64,000 nucleotides of DNA from Candidatus Rokuibacteriota bacterium (GCA_003220435.1 QHSL01000068.1:21250-85249), one strand, 5' to 3'; positions 1 through 9,800 are shown, counted from the stretch's first letter. The notes: a model not told the origin generated them from the letters alone. Translations and numbers: made by a program.

Positions 1-678
1 AGTAACGGATTCGACGGCCTTGCGACCGTGCTCCGGATCAACGGCCCGTTCGGCGTGACAATGATGGAGCTGCTGGCGCGCGGCTCGAAGGAAGGCTGGT
101 TCACGTACGGCGGACGGCTGAACAAAGCCGAGGCACTCATGGGTGCCGGCGAGTGCGGCATCTTCACCACCTCGTCGGCGTACCTCGGGAATCTCACGCG
201 TGCCTCAGAAGGGAAGTTCACCTGGGGCACGGGGTTCCTGCCACGCCTGGCGGGTTTCCCGCAGGGCAACTCGATCATCGGCGGGGCCACGCTTTGGGTG
301 ATGAAAGGCGCGAGGCCGGAGGAGTACAAGGGCGTCGCGCAATTCTTCAAGTACCTCGCCTCGACCGAGAACCAGGCGTGGTGGGCGGGTGTGACTGGAT
401 ACCTGCCCCTCACGAACGCCGCCGCCAAGGCTATGGAGGCGTCCGGCCACTACGCGAAGAACCCGCACCAGAAGACCGCCGTCAACCAGATGAACAGCGG
501 AAAGACGACACCCAACAGCCAGGGGATCCGGCTCGGGAACTTCAACTCTGTCCGCGACGCCATCGAGGAGCAGATGGAGAACATCTTCAGCGGGAACAAG
601 ACGCCGAAGCAGGGCCTCGACGACGCGGTCGCGAGAGCGAACGAGATCTTGAAGGAGTTCGCGGCGCTTTACAAGTAG
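1..678 (+). CDS. ugpB: UgpB-type glycerol-3-phosphate binding protein, C-terminal part
   Basis: This is the C-terminal 225 codons of a periplasmic solute-binding protein. The frame is already open at base 1, so the signal peptide and N-terminal half lie outside the window. Seen: the opening residues SNGFDGL, the GGATLWVM strand and a charged C-terminal helix ending in LYK, all typical of UgpB-like (ABC family 1) receptors. ugpA follows 16 bp after the stop and then ugpE, which supports sn-glycerol-3-phosphate or a glycerophosphodiester as ligand. The downstream GDPD and glpK genes support this. No ugpC-type ATPase is linked in the window; it may lie upstream or be shared. Confidence 0.85.
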   Translation, partial: SNGFDGLATVLRINGPFGVTMMELLARGSKEGWFTYGGRLNKAEALMGAGECGIFTTSSAYLGNLTRASEGKFTWGTGFLPRLAGFPQGNSIIGGATLWVMKGARPEEYKGVAQFFKYLASTENQAWWAGVTGYLPLTNAAAKAMEASGHYAKNPHQKTAVNQMNSGKTTPNSQGIRLGNFNSVRDAIEEQMENIFSGNKTPKQGLDDAVARANEILKEFAALYK

Positions 679-694
679 ACCGGCGTGCGCGCGG

Positions 695-1576
695 ATGAAA
701 CGCACGGTCTTCCGCAACCGTTGGCTGCCCTACGCTCTGGTCGCGCCACAGCTCGTCGTCACCATCGTCTTCTTCTTCTGGCCCGCGTTTGACTCGCTGC
801 GGCTGTCGCTCTATCGGGCGTCGCCCTTCGGCGACCGACTCATCTTCATCGGGAGCGGCAACTTCGCGCGGCTCCTCGGCGATCCCGCGTACTTTCGAAG
901 CGTCGCGACGAGCTTCGCCTTCTCGCTCGTTGTGACCTTCGTCGGCCTGGCCTTGGCGCTTCTGCTCGCCTCACTCGCCAATGCGAGGATCCGCGGCCTC
1001 GCCGTTTACCGGACACTCCTTCTGTGGCCCTACGGGATCGCACCTGCCGTGGCGGGCGTCATCTGGCTCTTCGTCTTCCATCCCTCGTTCGGTGTCTTGC
1101 CGTACGTCTTGTCGTTCGTGACGGCCTATCAGTTCAACTGGTTCTTGAAGGGCTGGGTGGCGCTCACGCTCATCGTCGTCGCCGCGATCTGGAAGCAGTT
1201 CGGCTACAACCTCGCGTTCTACCTCGCCGGGCTGCAGGCCATCCCCGGCTCCGTCCTCGAGGCGGCCAGCGTGGACGGCGCCGACCCCATCCGGAAATTC
1301 TTCGCGATCACGTTCCCGCTCTTGTCGCCGGTCACCTTCTTCCTGTTCACACTCAACATGACTTTTTCGTTCTTCGACACGTTCGGCCTCGTTCACGCGG
1401 TCACCCAGGGAGGACCCGGCGACGCGACGTCGATCCTGGTGTACCGAGCGTGGAAGGACGGCTTCGACGGCCTCCAGCTCGGATACTCGGCGGCGCAGTC
1501 CGTGATCCTGATGCTCCTGGTGGTCGCGCTGACCGCCGTTCAGTTCCGCTACGCAGAGAAGAAGGTGACGTACTGA
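695..1576 (+). CDS. ugpA: UgpA-type ABC transporter permease
   Basis: Inner-membrane permease of 293 aa, one half of the channel for UgpB-delivered ligand. Six hydrophobic segments are visible, the first at about residues 11-31. The cytoplasmic EAA loop reads EAASVDGADPIRKFFAITFP near residues 190-209, matching sugar/G3P permeases of the MalF/UgpA class. The C-terminus GGPGDATSILVYRAW is characteristic of UgpA relatives. It lies between ugpB and ugpE, and its TGA overlaps the ugpE ATG by one base, so the two are translationally coupled. Confidence 0.88.
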   Translation: MKRTVFRNRWLPYALVAPQLVVTIVFFFWPAFDSLRLSLYRASPFGDRLIFIGSGNFARLLGDPAYFRSVATSFAFSLVVTFVGLALALLLASLANARIRGLAVYRTLLLWPYGIAPAVAGVIWLFVFHPSFGVLPYVLSFVTAYQFNWFLKGWVALTLIVVAAIWKQFGYNLAFYLAGLQAIPGSVLEAASVDGADPIRKFFAITFPLLSPVTFFLFTLNMTFSFFDTFGLVHAVTQGGPGDATSILVYRAWKDGFDGLQLGYSAAQSVILMLLVVALTAVQFRYAEKKVTY

Positions 1577-2481
1577 TGGCGATCGGCGGGCACGTCACCG
1601 GAGCTGAGGTCGTCGCTTCGGCGGACTTGGCCCGCGGCGTGCCCGTCACCCGTGCGCCGCGTGTCACGGACTGGAGAGGTCCGATCGCCCACGCGATTCT
1701 GATCGCCTCGGTCGTGGTCCTCGCGTTTCCGCTCTACTATGCGTTCGTGATCAGTACGCAGACGCTCAGCGAGGTGACCAGCCTCCCGCCAAAGCTCGTG
1801 CCCTCGACCCACATGCTCGAGAACTACGCTGACGCCTGGACGCGCGCGAAGATGGGGCGGCTCCTCTTGAACAGCGCGATCGTTGCGCTCGCGGTCGCTT
1901 TCGGGAAAATCGTCATCTCGCTGCTGTCCGCGTTCGCGATCGTGTACTTCAACTTCCGGGGCAAGCAGATCGTTTTCTGGATGATCTTCATCACGCTGAT
2001 GCTGCCGGTGCCGGTACGGATCGTGTCCACCTATCAGGTTGTCAGCGTCCTCGGCTGGGTCGATACGTACTGGGGGCTCACCGTGCCCCTCATGGCGTCG
2101 GCGACTGGGACTTTTCTCTTCCGTCAGTACTATCAGACGATCCCCGACTCGCTCGCAGAGGCGGCCCAGCTCGACGGCGCCGGGCCGTTGCGGTTCTTGT
2201 GGTCGATCCTGCTGCCGCTATCGACGGCGAACATCGCGGCGCTCTTCGTCATCCTGTTTGTCTACGGATGGAACGATTATCTGTGGCCGCTCATGGTGAC
2301 GAACAGCCCCGAGATGCGAACGGCGGTGATCGGGATCGACTCGCTCATTCCGCGCACGTCGCAGCTTCCGGAATGGAACGTGGCGATGGCCGCGGCGATG
2401 ATGGTCCTGCTCCCGCCGGTGGCGGTGATCGTCCTCATGCAGCGGTGGTTCGTGAAAGGCCTCATCGAGTCCGAGAAGTGA
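1576..2481 (+). CDS. ugpE: UgpE-type ABC transporter permease
   Basis: Second inner-membrane permease (301 aa) of the G3P importer. The ATG at 1576 was chosen because it overlaps the ugpA stop (TGATG) and precedes the first membrane span at about residue 38. The EAA loop EAAQLDGAGPLRFLWSILLP lies near residue 195, followed by the NDYLWPLMV motif usual in UgpE. The N-terminus is about 30 residues longer than usual and polar. The stop overlaps the GTG of the next gene. It would pair with UgpA and a UgpC-type ATPase that is not seen here. Confidence 0.88.
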   Translation: MAIGGHVTGAEVVASADLARGVPVTRAPRVTDWRGPIAHAILIASVVVLAFPLYYAFVISTQTLSEVTSLPPKLVPSTHMLENYADAWTRAKMGRLLLNSAIVALAVAFGKIVISLLSAFAIVYFNFRGKQIVFWMIFITLMLPVPVRIVSTYQVVSVLGWVDTYWGLTVPLMASATGTFLFRQYYQTIPDSLAEAAQLDGAGPLRFLWSILLPLSTANIAALFVILFVYGWNDYLWPLMVTNSPEMRTAVIGIDSLIPRTSQLPEWNVAMAAAMMVLLPPVAVIVLMQRWFVKGLIESEK

Positions 2482-3233
2482 CGCGGATCGCGGCGCATCG
2501 CGGCGGCGCAGCGCTGTGGCCCGAGAACAGCCTGCTCGCCTTCCGGAACGCCATCGCCCTCGGCAGCGACCTGCTCGAGCTCGACGTGCACCTGACCGCC
2601 GGCGGCGGCGTCGCGGTGATCCACGACGCGAGGCTCGAGCGAACCACCGACGGTCGCGGCCCGGTCTCGTCGCTGACGCCGGCCGAGCTGCGGCGCGTCC
2701 GTCTCAGGGGGCCGGGCGGCGCCGTGACCGTCGAGCACGTGCCGATGCTCGACGATGTGCTCGGGACGGCGGCCACCTCGACGGTGGGGCTCCTGGTCGA
2801 GCTGAAGGGGCCCGGGATGGGCGCGCGCTACGACGGGCTGGAGGAACGGGTCCTCGCCGCGGTCGCGGCCGCCGGACTCCAGCAGCGCGTGACGCTGATG
2901 GCGTTCGATCCCGAGGTGATCGCCCGGGTGCGCGCGCTGGCGCCCCGCGCCCGTACGACGCTGCTGATCGCGCGCCGGATGCTGGAGCGGGCCGGCGCGG
3001 GCCCCGAGACGACCGTCGACCGGGCCATCGCCGCCGGCGTCACGGATCTCGGGCTCGAGCACACGCTCGTCGACGAGCGCGTGGTGGCGGCGGCGCGCGC
3101 CGCGAGGATCACGCTCGGGGCGTGGACGGTGAACGACGAGGCGGAGATGCGCCGGATGCACGCGCTCGGCGTCGACGTGCTCACGACCGACCGCCCCGAT
3201 CTCGCCAAGCGCGTGCTCACGGCGGGGCCGTGA
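2478..3233 (+). CDS. ugpQ: Glycerophosphodiester phosphodiesterase, cytoplasmic paralogue
   Basis: GDPD-family TIM-barrel enzyme of 251 aa that would hydrolyse glycerophosphodiesters to sn-glycerol-3-phosphate and an alcohol. Seen: the catalytic HRG at residues 7-9, PEN shortly after, metal-ligand ELD, and the second catalytic His in VIHD; the C-terminus has the usual AWTVND strand and TDRPD end. There is no signal peptide, so it should act in the cytosol on imported substrate. The GTG start overlaps the ugpE stop. It is clearly paralogous to the next gene (near-identical opening block), pointing to a tandem duplication. Confidence 0.88.
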   Translation: MTRIAAHRGGAALWPENSLLAFRNAIALGSDLLELDVHLTAGGGVAVIHDARLERTTDGRGPVSSLTPAELRRVRLRGPGGAVTVEHVPMLDDVLGTAATSTVGLLVELKGPGMGARYDGLEERVLAAVAAAGLQQRVTLMAFDPEVIARVRALAPRARTTLLIARRMLERAGAGPETTVDRAIAAGVTDLGLEHTLVDERVVAAARAARITLGAWTVNDEAEMRRMHALGVDVLTTDRPDLAKRVLTAGP

Positions 3234-4051
3234 AGCGAGCAATCCTCGTCGGCGTGCTGCTGGCGCTGTCGGCGCTCGCGGCACCGTCCGGCTCGGGCTC
3301 TGCGACGCTCGTCGCCGCTCATCGGGGCGGCGCCGCCCTCTGGCCGGAGAACAGCCTGCTCGCGTTCCGGAGCGCGATCGCGCTGAGGGTGGACTTCCTC
3401 GAGTTCGACCTGCACCAGACGGCCGACGGCGAAGTGATCGTGCTCCACGATCCGACCCTCGAGCGTACGACCACCGGCAAAGGCGCGGTGGGTGACCTGA
3501 AGCTCGCCGACCTGACGCCCGTGCGTCTGCGGACGCGCGCCGGCGCCGCCACCGCTGAGGCGGTGCCCACGCTCGGCGCGCTGCTGGACCTCGCGGCGCC
3601 GGCCGCGGTGGGGCTCCTGCCCGAGATCAAGGTGGGCGCGAAGGGCCAGCGGTATCCCGGCATCGAGGAGAAGGTGCTGGGGCTGCACCGCGCGCGCGGT
3701 CTGCTCGAGCGCGCGACGATCCAGGCGTTCCAGCCCGAGACGCTCCGGCGCCTGCGCGAGCTGGACGGCAAGGCGCGCACGATGCTCCTGGTCTCGCGCG
3801 GCGACGTCGAGCGCGACCGCGCGCGGCCGGCCGAGGCGGTGCGCCGCGCGCGGGAGCTCGGCGCGACCGATCTCGGCATGAATCACCGGCTGATCGACGC
3901 CGACGTGATCGTGGCCGCGCGCGCCGCCGGGATCCGCCTCTCGGCGTGGACCGTGAACGAGGAGGCGGATCTCCGGAGGATGATCGATCTCGGCGCGGAC
4001 ATCGTGATGAGCGATCGCCCGGACCTGGCCCGGCGTCTGCTCCCTCGATGA
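3230..4051 (+). CDS. Glycerophosphodiester phosphodiesterase, exported paralogue
   Basis: Second GDPD-family enzyme (273 aa). It repeats the catalytic HRG, PENSL, EFD and LHD motifs of the preceding gene but carries an N-terminal signal peptide ([20 protein letters not shown]), so it probably works in the periplasm before uptake. The GTG start at 3230 overlaps the stop of the first GDPD, and its own TGA overlaps the glpK ATG. The pair suggests compartment-specific copies: outside, phosphodiesters are cut to G3P for UgpBAE; inside, intact diesters are cut after import. That division of labour is inferred from the leader sequence only. Confidence 0.88.
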   Translation: MKRAILVGVLLALSALAAPSGSGSATLVAAHRGGAALWPENSLLAFRSAIALRVDFLEFDLHQTADGEVIVLHDPTLERTTTGKGAVGDLKLADLTPVRLRTRAGAATAEAVPTLGALLDLAAPAAVGLLPEIKVGAKGQRYPGIEEKVLGLHRARGLLERATIQAFQPETLRRLRELDGKARTMLLVSRGDVERDRARPAEAVRRARELGATDLGMNHRLIDADVIVAARAAGIRLSAWTVNEEADLRRMIDLGADIVMSDRPDLARRLLPR

Positions 4052-5550
4052 CCGCCCGCCGTCACGTCCTGGCCCTCGACCAGGGCACGACCGGATCGAC
4101 CGCGCTGGTCGTCGATCCCGACGGCCGCGTCCTCGCGCGAGGGTACGCCGAGCTGCCCCAGTACTTTCCCCAGCCCGGCTGGGTCGAGCACGACCCGGAG
4201 GAGATCTGGTCGACCGTCGAGCGCGCGGCACGGGCGGCGCTGGCCGAGGCGCGCGTTGCCGCGAACGAGATCGCGGCGATCGGGATCACCAACCAGCGCG
4301 AGACGACCCTCGTCTGGGAGCGCGCGACGGGCGCGCCGATCCATCGGGCGATCGTCTGGCAGTGCCGCCGGACGGCGCCGATGTGCGACCGGCTCCGCGC
4401 CGACGGCCTCGAATCGCTGGTGAGAGGCAAGACGGGGCTCGTCCTTGACGCCTACTTCTCCGGCACGAAGATCCGCTGGCTCCTCGACGAGGTCCCCGGC
4501 GCCCGTGCCCGCGCCGAGCGCGGCGCACTTGCGTTCGGCACCGTCGACTCGTGGCTCCTCTGGAAGCTGACGGGCGGCCGCGTCCACGCGACCGATGCGA
4601 CGAACGCCTCGCGCACGCTCTGCCTCGATCTTCGTACCGCCGAGTGGGACGACCAGCTGCTCGGGCTCCTGGGCGTTCCCCGTGGGGTACTCCCCCGCGT
4701 GGCGCCGTCCTCGGGCGTCGTCGGGGAGACGGTGGATCTGGGCTGGCTCCCGCGCGGCGTGCCGATCGCAGGGATCGCCGGCGACCAGCAGGCGGCGCTG
4801 TTCGGGCAGGCGTGCCACGAGGTCGGCGCGGCCAAGAACACCTACGGCACCGGGTGCTTCATGCTGCTCAACACCGGCGAGGCGCCGGTCGCGTCGTCGC
4901 GCGGGCTCGTGACGACGATCGCGTGGCGGATCGGCGAGCGGACGACGTATGCTCTCGAGGGCAGCGTGTTCATCGCCGGGGCCGCGATCCAGTGGCTGCG
5001 CGACGGGCTCGGGCTGCTGCGGAGCGCGGCGGAAAGCCAGACGCTCGCGGAATCGGTCGCGGACACCGCTGGCGTCTATCTCGTCCCGGCGTTCGTCGGT
5101 CTCGGCGCGCCCCACTGGGACATGTACGCGCGCGGCACCATCGTGGGGCTGACGCGCGGGACGACGAGCGCTCACCTCGTGCGGGCGGCGCTCGAGTCGA
5201 TCGCGTTTCAGAGTCGCGACGTGCTGGAGGCGATGGCGGCCGACGCCGGCCGCACGGTTCGGGAGCTCCGGGTGGACGGCGGCGCCGCGGCGAACGATTT
5301 CCTGTGTCAGTTCCAGGCCGACGTCATGAACGTCGCGGTGCTGAGACCCGATGTGATCGAGACGACCGCGCTCGGCGCCGCTTACCTGGCGGGGCTGGGC
5401 GCCGGCGTCTGGCGCTCGCTCGACGAGGTCGGCCGGCGCTGGACCCTTCAGCGAAGGTTCACGCCCACGCTCGACGCGGCGGCGCGGATGGCGCGCTGCG
5501 ACGGCTGGCGGCGGGCGGTGGAGCGATCGAAAGGATGGATGACGGCATGA
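4048..5550 (+). CDS. glpK: Glycerol kinase
   Basis: FGGY-family kinase of 500 aa that phosphorylates glycerol to sn-glycerol-3-phosphate with ATP. Seen: the N-terminal phosphate-binding [27 protein letters not shown] with the substrate Arg-Glu pair, the [15 protein letters not shown] signature, [10 protein letters not shown], and the C-terminal [17 protein letters not shown]-binding loop. The length is normal for GlpK. ATG overlaps the upstream stop (ATGA). No glpF or glpD occurs nearby, so glycerol presumably enters by diffusion or arises from the GDPD products. Confidence 0.95.
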   Translation: MTARRHVLALDQGTTGSTALVVDPDGRVLARGYAELPQYFPQPGWVEHDPEEIWSTVERAARAALAEARVAANEIAAIGITNQRETTLVWERATGAPIHRAIVWQCRRTAPMCDRLRADGLESLVRGKTGLVLDAYFSGTKIRWLLDEVPGARARAERGALAFGTVDSWLLWKLTGGRVHATDATNASRTLCLDLRTAEWDDQLLGLLGVPRGVLPRVAPSSGVVGETVDLGWLPRGVPIAGIAGDQQAALFGQACHEVGAAKNTYGTGCFMLLNTGEAPVASSRGLVTTIAWRIGERTTYALEGSVFIAGAAIQWLRDGLGLLRSAAESQTLAESVADTAGVYLVPAFVGLGAPHWDMYARGTIVGLTRGTTSAHLVRAALESIAFQSRDVLEAMAADAGRTVRELRVDGGAAANDFLCQFQADVMNVAVLRPDVIETTALGAAYLAGLGAGVWRSLDEVGRRWTLQRRFTPTLDAAARMARCDGWRRAVERSKGWMTA

Positions 5551-5563
5551 GAGGAGACGATCG

Positions 5564-6676
5564 ATGAGACATTCGGCGGCTCTGGCGCTCGCGGCTCTGC
5601 TCGTGGCCGGCGCCTCCGGAACGGCTCTGGGGCAGGCGCCGATTGAGGGAGAGCTGGCGCTGATCACGCCGGTCTCGAAGTTCATCCACGACGCCGCCCT
5701 CAAGGCGTTCGCCGACTACGCGAAGGAGAAGTGGAACGTCGCGCTCAAGGTGAGCGCGATCCCGGCGGGCACGCCGGTCGCGTACGGCCGCATCGTGGAG
5801 TGGAAGGGCCGGCCCGACGCCGACATCTTCTGGGGTGGCGAGTCGGCGCTGTTCGAGAAGCTCGCCGGGCAGAAGCTTCTTCAAAAGGTCGAGATCTCGC
5901 GCGAGGCGTGGGACTCGATCCCGGCGTCGATCGGCAAGCCCCGGCCCATCCCGCTCAAGGACAAGGACGGCTTCTGGGTCGGCACCGCGCTCGAGCCGTA
6001 CGGGCTCGTCTACCATCCGAAGAAGATCCAGCGGTTGGGCCTTGCCGAGCCCAGGGAGTGGGACGACCTGCTGAACCCGAAGCTCAAGGGCGAGGTGGCC
6101 CAGTGCGCGCCGACCCGCTCCTCGTCGTCGAACGCGACCTACGAGGTGATCCTGTCCATGCACGGGGAGGACAAGGGCTGGGAGTGGCTGCGAAAGCTCG
6201 CCGCGAACACCGGGTTCTTCACCGCCCGCAGCCGCGACGTGCCGACGGTCGTCGCCAAGGGCGAGTACAGCGCCGGCTTCGCCGTCCCGTCGTACATGGC
6301 GTTCGAGGAGAAGCTGGCGGGCTTCGAGCTCAAGTTCGTGGCCCCGAAGAACGCGTTCGTCACGCCGGAGCCGATGGCGATCCTGGCCGGCGCCCGCAAC
6401 CCCAAGGCGGCGCGGGCCTTCATCGAGTTCCTGTTGAGCGAGCGCGGGCAGAGGGTGTTCATGGAGCGCGGGCTCTTCCCGATCACGCCGAGATACAGGG
6501 TCCAGGGCGCGCCCGGCTCGACCGCCGAAATGGCGGTGGAGTTCACCGGCGGGGTGCGCTCCTACTTCGAGCGTGAGGTCGCCAACGTCTATGACGAGGA
6601 CGTCGCGCAGAAGCGGTCGGAGGCGCTCAAGCAGAAGTTCCGCGCCGACATCGAAGCGACCTGGAAGAAACCGTAG
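5564..6676 (+). CDS. ABC transporter substrate-binding protein (FbpA/PotD-like)
   Basis: Periplasmic binding protein of 370 aa with a signal peptide ending around ALGQA (residue 24). The fold-type blocks ADIFWGGE, PYGLVYHPK, EWDDLLNPKLKG and PEPMAILAGARNPKAARAFIEFLLS are those of the family that includes FbpA, AfuA, PgtC and phosphonate receptors. The paired tyrosines that mark true ferric receptors are not evident, so iron is not assured. Position straight after glpK (13 bp, RBS GAGGAGA) hints at an organophosphate or organic acid, but this is inference. It forms a system with the next two genes. Confidence 0.8.
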   Translation: MRHSAALALAALLVAGASGTALGQAPIEGELALITPVSKFIHDAALKAFADYAKEKWNVALKVSAIPAGTPVAYGRIVEWKGRPDADIFWGGESALFEKLAGQKLLQKVEISREAWDSIPASIGKPRPIPLKDKDGFWVGTALEPYGLVYHPKKIQRLGLAEPREWDDLLNPKLKGEVAQCAPTRSSSSNATYEVILSMHGEDKGWEWLRKLAANTGFFTARSRDVPTVVAKGEYSAGFAVPSYMAFEEKLAGFELKFVAPKNAFVTPEPMAILAGARNPKAARAFIEFLLSERGQRVFMERGLFPITPRYRVQGAPGSTAEMAVEFTGGVRSYFEREVANVYDEDVAQKRSEALKQKFRADIEATWKKP

Positions 6677-6689
6677 CCGGGGAGGGGCG

Positions 6690-7751
6690 GTGAAGATCGG
6701 GCTGCGGGACGTTCTCAAGCGATTCGGGAGCGTGACCGCGGTCGACCGCGCGACCCTCGAGATCGGCGATGGCGAGCTGTTTACCCTGCTTGGCCCCTCG
6801 GGGTGCGGCAAGACGACGCTGCTCCGGCTGGTCGCCGGCTTCTCCACGCTCGACGACGGCGAGATCTGGTTCGGCGACCGCCGGGTCGACGGGCTCCGGC
6901 CCTACCAGCGCAACATCGGGATGGTGTTCCAGAACTACGCGCTCTGGCCGCACATGACGGTGCAGGCCAACATCACCTACGGGCTGAAGCTGCGGAAGCT
7001 GGACGGGCCGACGATCGCCGAGCGCGTTGAGGCCGGCCTGGGCAAGGTGAACCTGGCGGGCCTCGAGCACCGCTATCCGGGCCAGCTCTCCGGCGGCCAG
7101 CAGCAGCGCGTTGCCCTCGCGCGCGCGCTCGTGCTCAACCCGGACATCCTGCTGCTGGACGAGCCCCTGTCGAACCTCGACGCCAAGGTCCGGGTCCAGG
7201 TGCGCGCGGAGATCCGCAAGCTGCAGAAGGATCTCGGCATCACGACGGTGTACGTCACCCACGATCAGGAGGAGGCGCTCTCGCTCTCCGATCGGGTCGC
7301 GGTCATGCGCGACGGGCGTGTGCTCCAGGTGGCGGCGCCCAAGGAGCTTTACGAGCGGCCCGTCGGCCGGTTCGTCGCCGACTTCGTCGGCACCAACAAC
7401 TTCCTGCCCGGGACGTGCCGCGAGGCCAACGGCGGAGGCGTCACCGCCGAGACGGCCATCGGCGTCGTGCGGGGCTCGCCGATCGCGCGGCTCAGGCCCG
7501 GCGAGCGCTGCGTGCTCGCGGTGCGGCCCGAGAACATCGGACTCGGCGCCGGCTCCGAGAACACGTTCGCGGGTCGGGTCGTGCTGACCGCGTACCTGGG
7601 CAACACGCTCCGCTACGATGTCGACGTGGGCGCCGGCGTCGTCCTCAAGGTCGACGTGGGGGATCCCTGGCACCACGAGGTATTGCCGACGGGGTCGCCG
7701 GTGCGCCTCACGTTTCCGGCGTCGGCGACGCTGACGCTTCCCGACGAATGA
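6690..7751 (+). CDS. ABC transporter ATPase (PotA/FbpC class)
   Basis: Cytoplasmic ATPase of 353 aa. Seen: Walker A GPSGCGKTT near residue 36, Q-loop MVFQNYALWPH, signature LSGGQQQRVALARAL, Walker B ILLLDEPLSNLD, switch His in VTHDQEEAL, and a C-terminal TOBE-like regulatory domain from about residue 240 (RPENIGLG). GTG at 6690 was chosen because it follows GGAGGGG and gives the usual MKIGLRDVLKRFG opening. It should power the fused permease that follows; whether it also serves the orphan UgpAE permeases is unknown. Confidence 0.9.
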   Translation: MKIGLRDVLKRFGSVTAVDRATLEIGDGELFTLLGPSGCGKTTLLRLVAGFSTLDDGEIWFGDRRVDGLRPYQRNIGMVFQNYALWPHMTVQANITYGLKLRKLDGPTIAERVEAGLGKVNLAGLEHRYPGQLSGGQQQRVALARALVLNPDILLLDEPLSNLDAKVRVQVRAEIRKLQKDLGITTVYVTHDQEEALSLSDRVAVMRDGRVLQVAAPKELYERPVGRFVADFVGTNNFLPGTCREANGGGVTAETAIGVVRGSPIARLRPGERCVLAVRPENIGLGAGSENTFAGRVVLTAYLGNTLRYDVDVGAGVVLKVDVGDPWHHEVLPTGSPVRLTFPASATLTLPDE

Positions 7752-9460
7752 CTCGCGAGACGACGTCCGCTTCCCCCAGTGTGGCGTCGCCGCGCGCCGG
7801 ACGCTTCGGGCCGGCGCTCGGCGTCGGACTCATCTGGCTCTTTCTCGCCTTGTTCCTCGTCTACCCGCTCGCGCGGATCCTGTACGACGCGTTCAGCGAC
7901 GACGCCGGCCGGCTGACGCTCGGCAACTTCGTCGAGTTCGCCCGTGACCGCTTCTACCTGCGCTCCCTGGTGAACTCGCTGCTGCTTGGGCTCGGCACCG
8001 TGGCCGCGACGTCGGTGCTGGGATTCGCGGTCGCGTTCCTCCTCGTCCGCTTCGACTTCGTCGGACGCAACCTGTTCAGCTACCTGACGCTGATCCCGAT
8101 CATCTCGCCGCCGCTGGTGGGCGTCCTCGGGTTCACGTTCATCATGGGGCGGGCGGGAACCGTGAACGTGCTCCTCGAGGACTGGTTCGGGCTCGCCAGG
8201 CCCGTCAACTTCGTCTACGGGCTCCACGGCGTGCTGCTGGTCGAGACGCTCCACCTCTTCCCGATGATTACGCTGAACGTCGTCGACGCGCTCGCCAAAA
8301 TCGACCCGGCGCTCGAGGAGGCGGCGGAGAGTGTCGGGGCGCGGGGCTGGACGAAGCTCGTCACGATCACGCTGCCGCTGACGACGCCCGGTTACGTGGC
8401 CGGCGCGCTGCTGGTCTTCATCTGGACCTTCTCGGACTTCGCGACCCCGCTCGTGCTCGGTGTCCACGATCTCCTCGCCTCGCAGGCGTACCTCAACATC
8501 GTCCAGTTCGTGGATCGGCGCCTGTTCCGGATGGGCATCGTGATCTCGGCGCTCATGGTGGCGCTGGCCGTCGTGTTCCTGATCGCGGCGCGCCGCTACG
8601 TCGCGATCAAGGACTACTCGTCGCTCTCGTACTCGAAGGTACCGCGCCGGCGCCTCTCGCCCCTGGGCCAGGCGGGAGCGGTGGCGTTCCTGTCGGCGTT
8701 GATGCTGCTGTCGTTCGTCCCGTATCTGGGCGTAGCGCTCGCGTCCGTCGGCCGCGGGTGGTCGCTGACCCCGTTCCCGGTCCGCTACACGTTCCTTTAC
8801 TTCGAGCGCGTCATCGTCGAGACGCCGAAGTACATCGTGAACAGCTTCCTCTACTCCGGGCTGGCGGTGGCGCTGTGTATCGTCGTGGGCGTGCCCATCG
8901 CGTGGATCCTGGCGCGCACGCGGGTGCCCGGGCGGGACACGCTCGATGGACTGAACACGCTGATCCTGGCGATTCCCGGGACCGCCATCGGCATCGCCTA
9001 CGTCCGCGCGTTCCACTTCGAGCTGCCCGGCTTGGGTTGGGCGCTGACCAGCCTCTGGATCGTCCTGCCGCTCGTCCTCGCGATTCGCCGGCTGCCGTAC
9101 ACGGTGCGCGGCTCCTACGCGTCGCTGCTGCTGGTGCACCGCTCGATGGAGGAGGCGGCGGCGAGCGTGGGCGCGCGGGGCTGGCGCTCGTTCAGCGACA
9201 TCACGCTGCCGTTGATCTGGCGCGGCGTCCTCGTGGGCTCCCTCTTCTCCTTCATGACGTCGCTGCAAGAGGCCTCCGCGGTGCTCTTCCTGTCGCTCGG
9301 CGGCTGGGAGACGATCACGGTCGGGATCTTCTCCTTTTACATCGCGGGCAGCGCCAACGAGGCGGCGGCCCTCGGCGTCATCCTGATCGTCGTGGCCGCG
9401 GTGAGCGTGATCGTCATCAACCGGATCGCCGGGACGCGAATGGGTGGAATGTTCGGCTAG
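7748..9460 (+). CDS. Fused two-domain ABC permease (FbpB-like)
   Basis: Inner-membrane permease of 570 aa made of two MetI-type halves in one chain. Each half has its own EAA loop: EEAAESVGARGWTKLVTITL near residue 195 and EEAAASVGARGWRSFSDITL near residue 470. About twelve hydrophobic segments are visible. The architecture is that of FbpB/SfuB and related phosphonate or phosphoglycerate permeases. ATG overlaps the ATPase stop (ATGA), so binding protein, ATPase and permease form one operon. The gene ends this unit; the next 103 bp carry no gene. Confidence 0.9.
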   Translation: MTRETTSASPSVASPRAGRFGPALGVGLIWLFLALFLVYPLARILYDAFSDDAGRLTLGNFVEFARDRFYLRSLVNSLLLGLGTVAATSVLGFAVAFLLVRFDFVGRNLFSYLTLIPIISPPLVGVLGFTFIMGRAGTVNVLLEDWFGLARPVNFVYGLHGVLLVETLHLFPMITLNVVDALAKIDPALEEAAESVGARGWTKLVTITLPLTTPGYVAGALLVFIWTFSDFATPLVLGVHDLLASQAYLNIVQFVDRRLFRMGIVISALMVALAVVFLIAARRYVAIKDYSSLSYSKVPRRRLSPLGQAGAVAFLSALMLLSFVPYLGVALASVGRGWSLTPFPVRYTFLYFERVIVETPKYIVNSFLYSGLAVALCIVVGVPIAWILARTRVPGRDTLDGLNTLILAIPGTAIGIAYVRAFHFELPGLGWALTSLWIVLPLVLAIRRLPYTVRGSYASLLLVHRSMEEAAASVGARGWRSFSDITLPLIWRGVLVGSLFSFMTSLQEASAVLFLSLGGWETITVGIFSFYIAGSANEAAALGVILIVVAAVSVIVINRIAGTRMGGMFG

Positions 9461-9563
9461 GTTGTGCTTCACTGCGTCGCCGAGGTCTCCGATCCACCCA
9501 GTCAAATCAGCCACTTGCGATCGCTTGTCCGTCTCAGGTCATTATGCTAGTGTCCTTGTTCAC

Positions 9564-9800
9564 ATGGCGCCGCCCGGGGAGCAGGGGACCTGGAAAGCGC
9601 TCGGAGAGCTGTCCTCGATCGGTCTGACGCTGGTCGTCGCGACAGTGATCGGGCTGGTTGGGGGCTACTACGTGGACCGGTGGCTGGGAACGACGCCCTG
9701 GCTCCTGTTGGTCGGGCTCGTGCTCGGTATCGCGGCGGGATTCGTGAACCTCTTTCGTTCGGTGAGTCGTGCGGAGCGCGATCTGGATGACTCCAGGTGA
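9564..9800 (+). CDS. AtpZ/AtpI-family FO-associated membrane protein
   Basis: Short protein of 78 aa with two hydrophobic helices (about residues 15-37 and 45-65) and the family motif GGYYVDRWLGTTPWLLLVG, as in the ATPase_gene1/AtpZ group that precedes atp operons and assists rotor assembly or metal handling. The ATG at 9564 was preferred over the far upstream frame because it yields the usual polar start. It overlaps the next gene by 14 bp. The neighbouring gene is a second small FO accessory protein, so the two probably act together. Confidence 0.8.
   Translation: MAPPGEQGTWKALGELSSIGLTLVVATVIGLVGGYYVDRWLGTTPWLLLVGLVLGIAAGFVNLFRSVSRAERDLDDSR

Noticed and set aside
9461..9563. Rex operator or strong promoter before the FO genes
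   Set aside because: TTGTGCTTCAC only partly resembles a Rex half-site and the TATGCT at 9543-9548 has no -35 at proper spacing.
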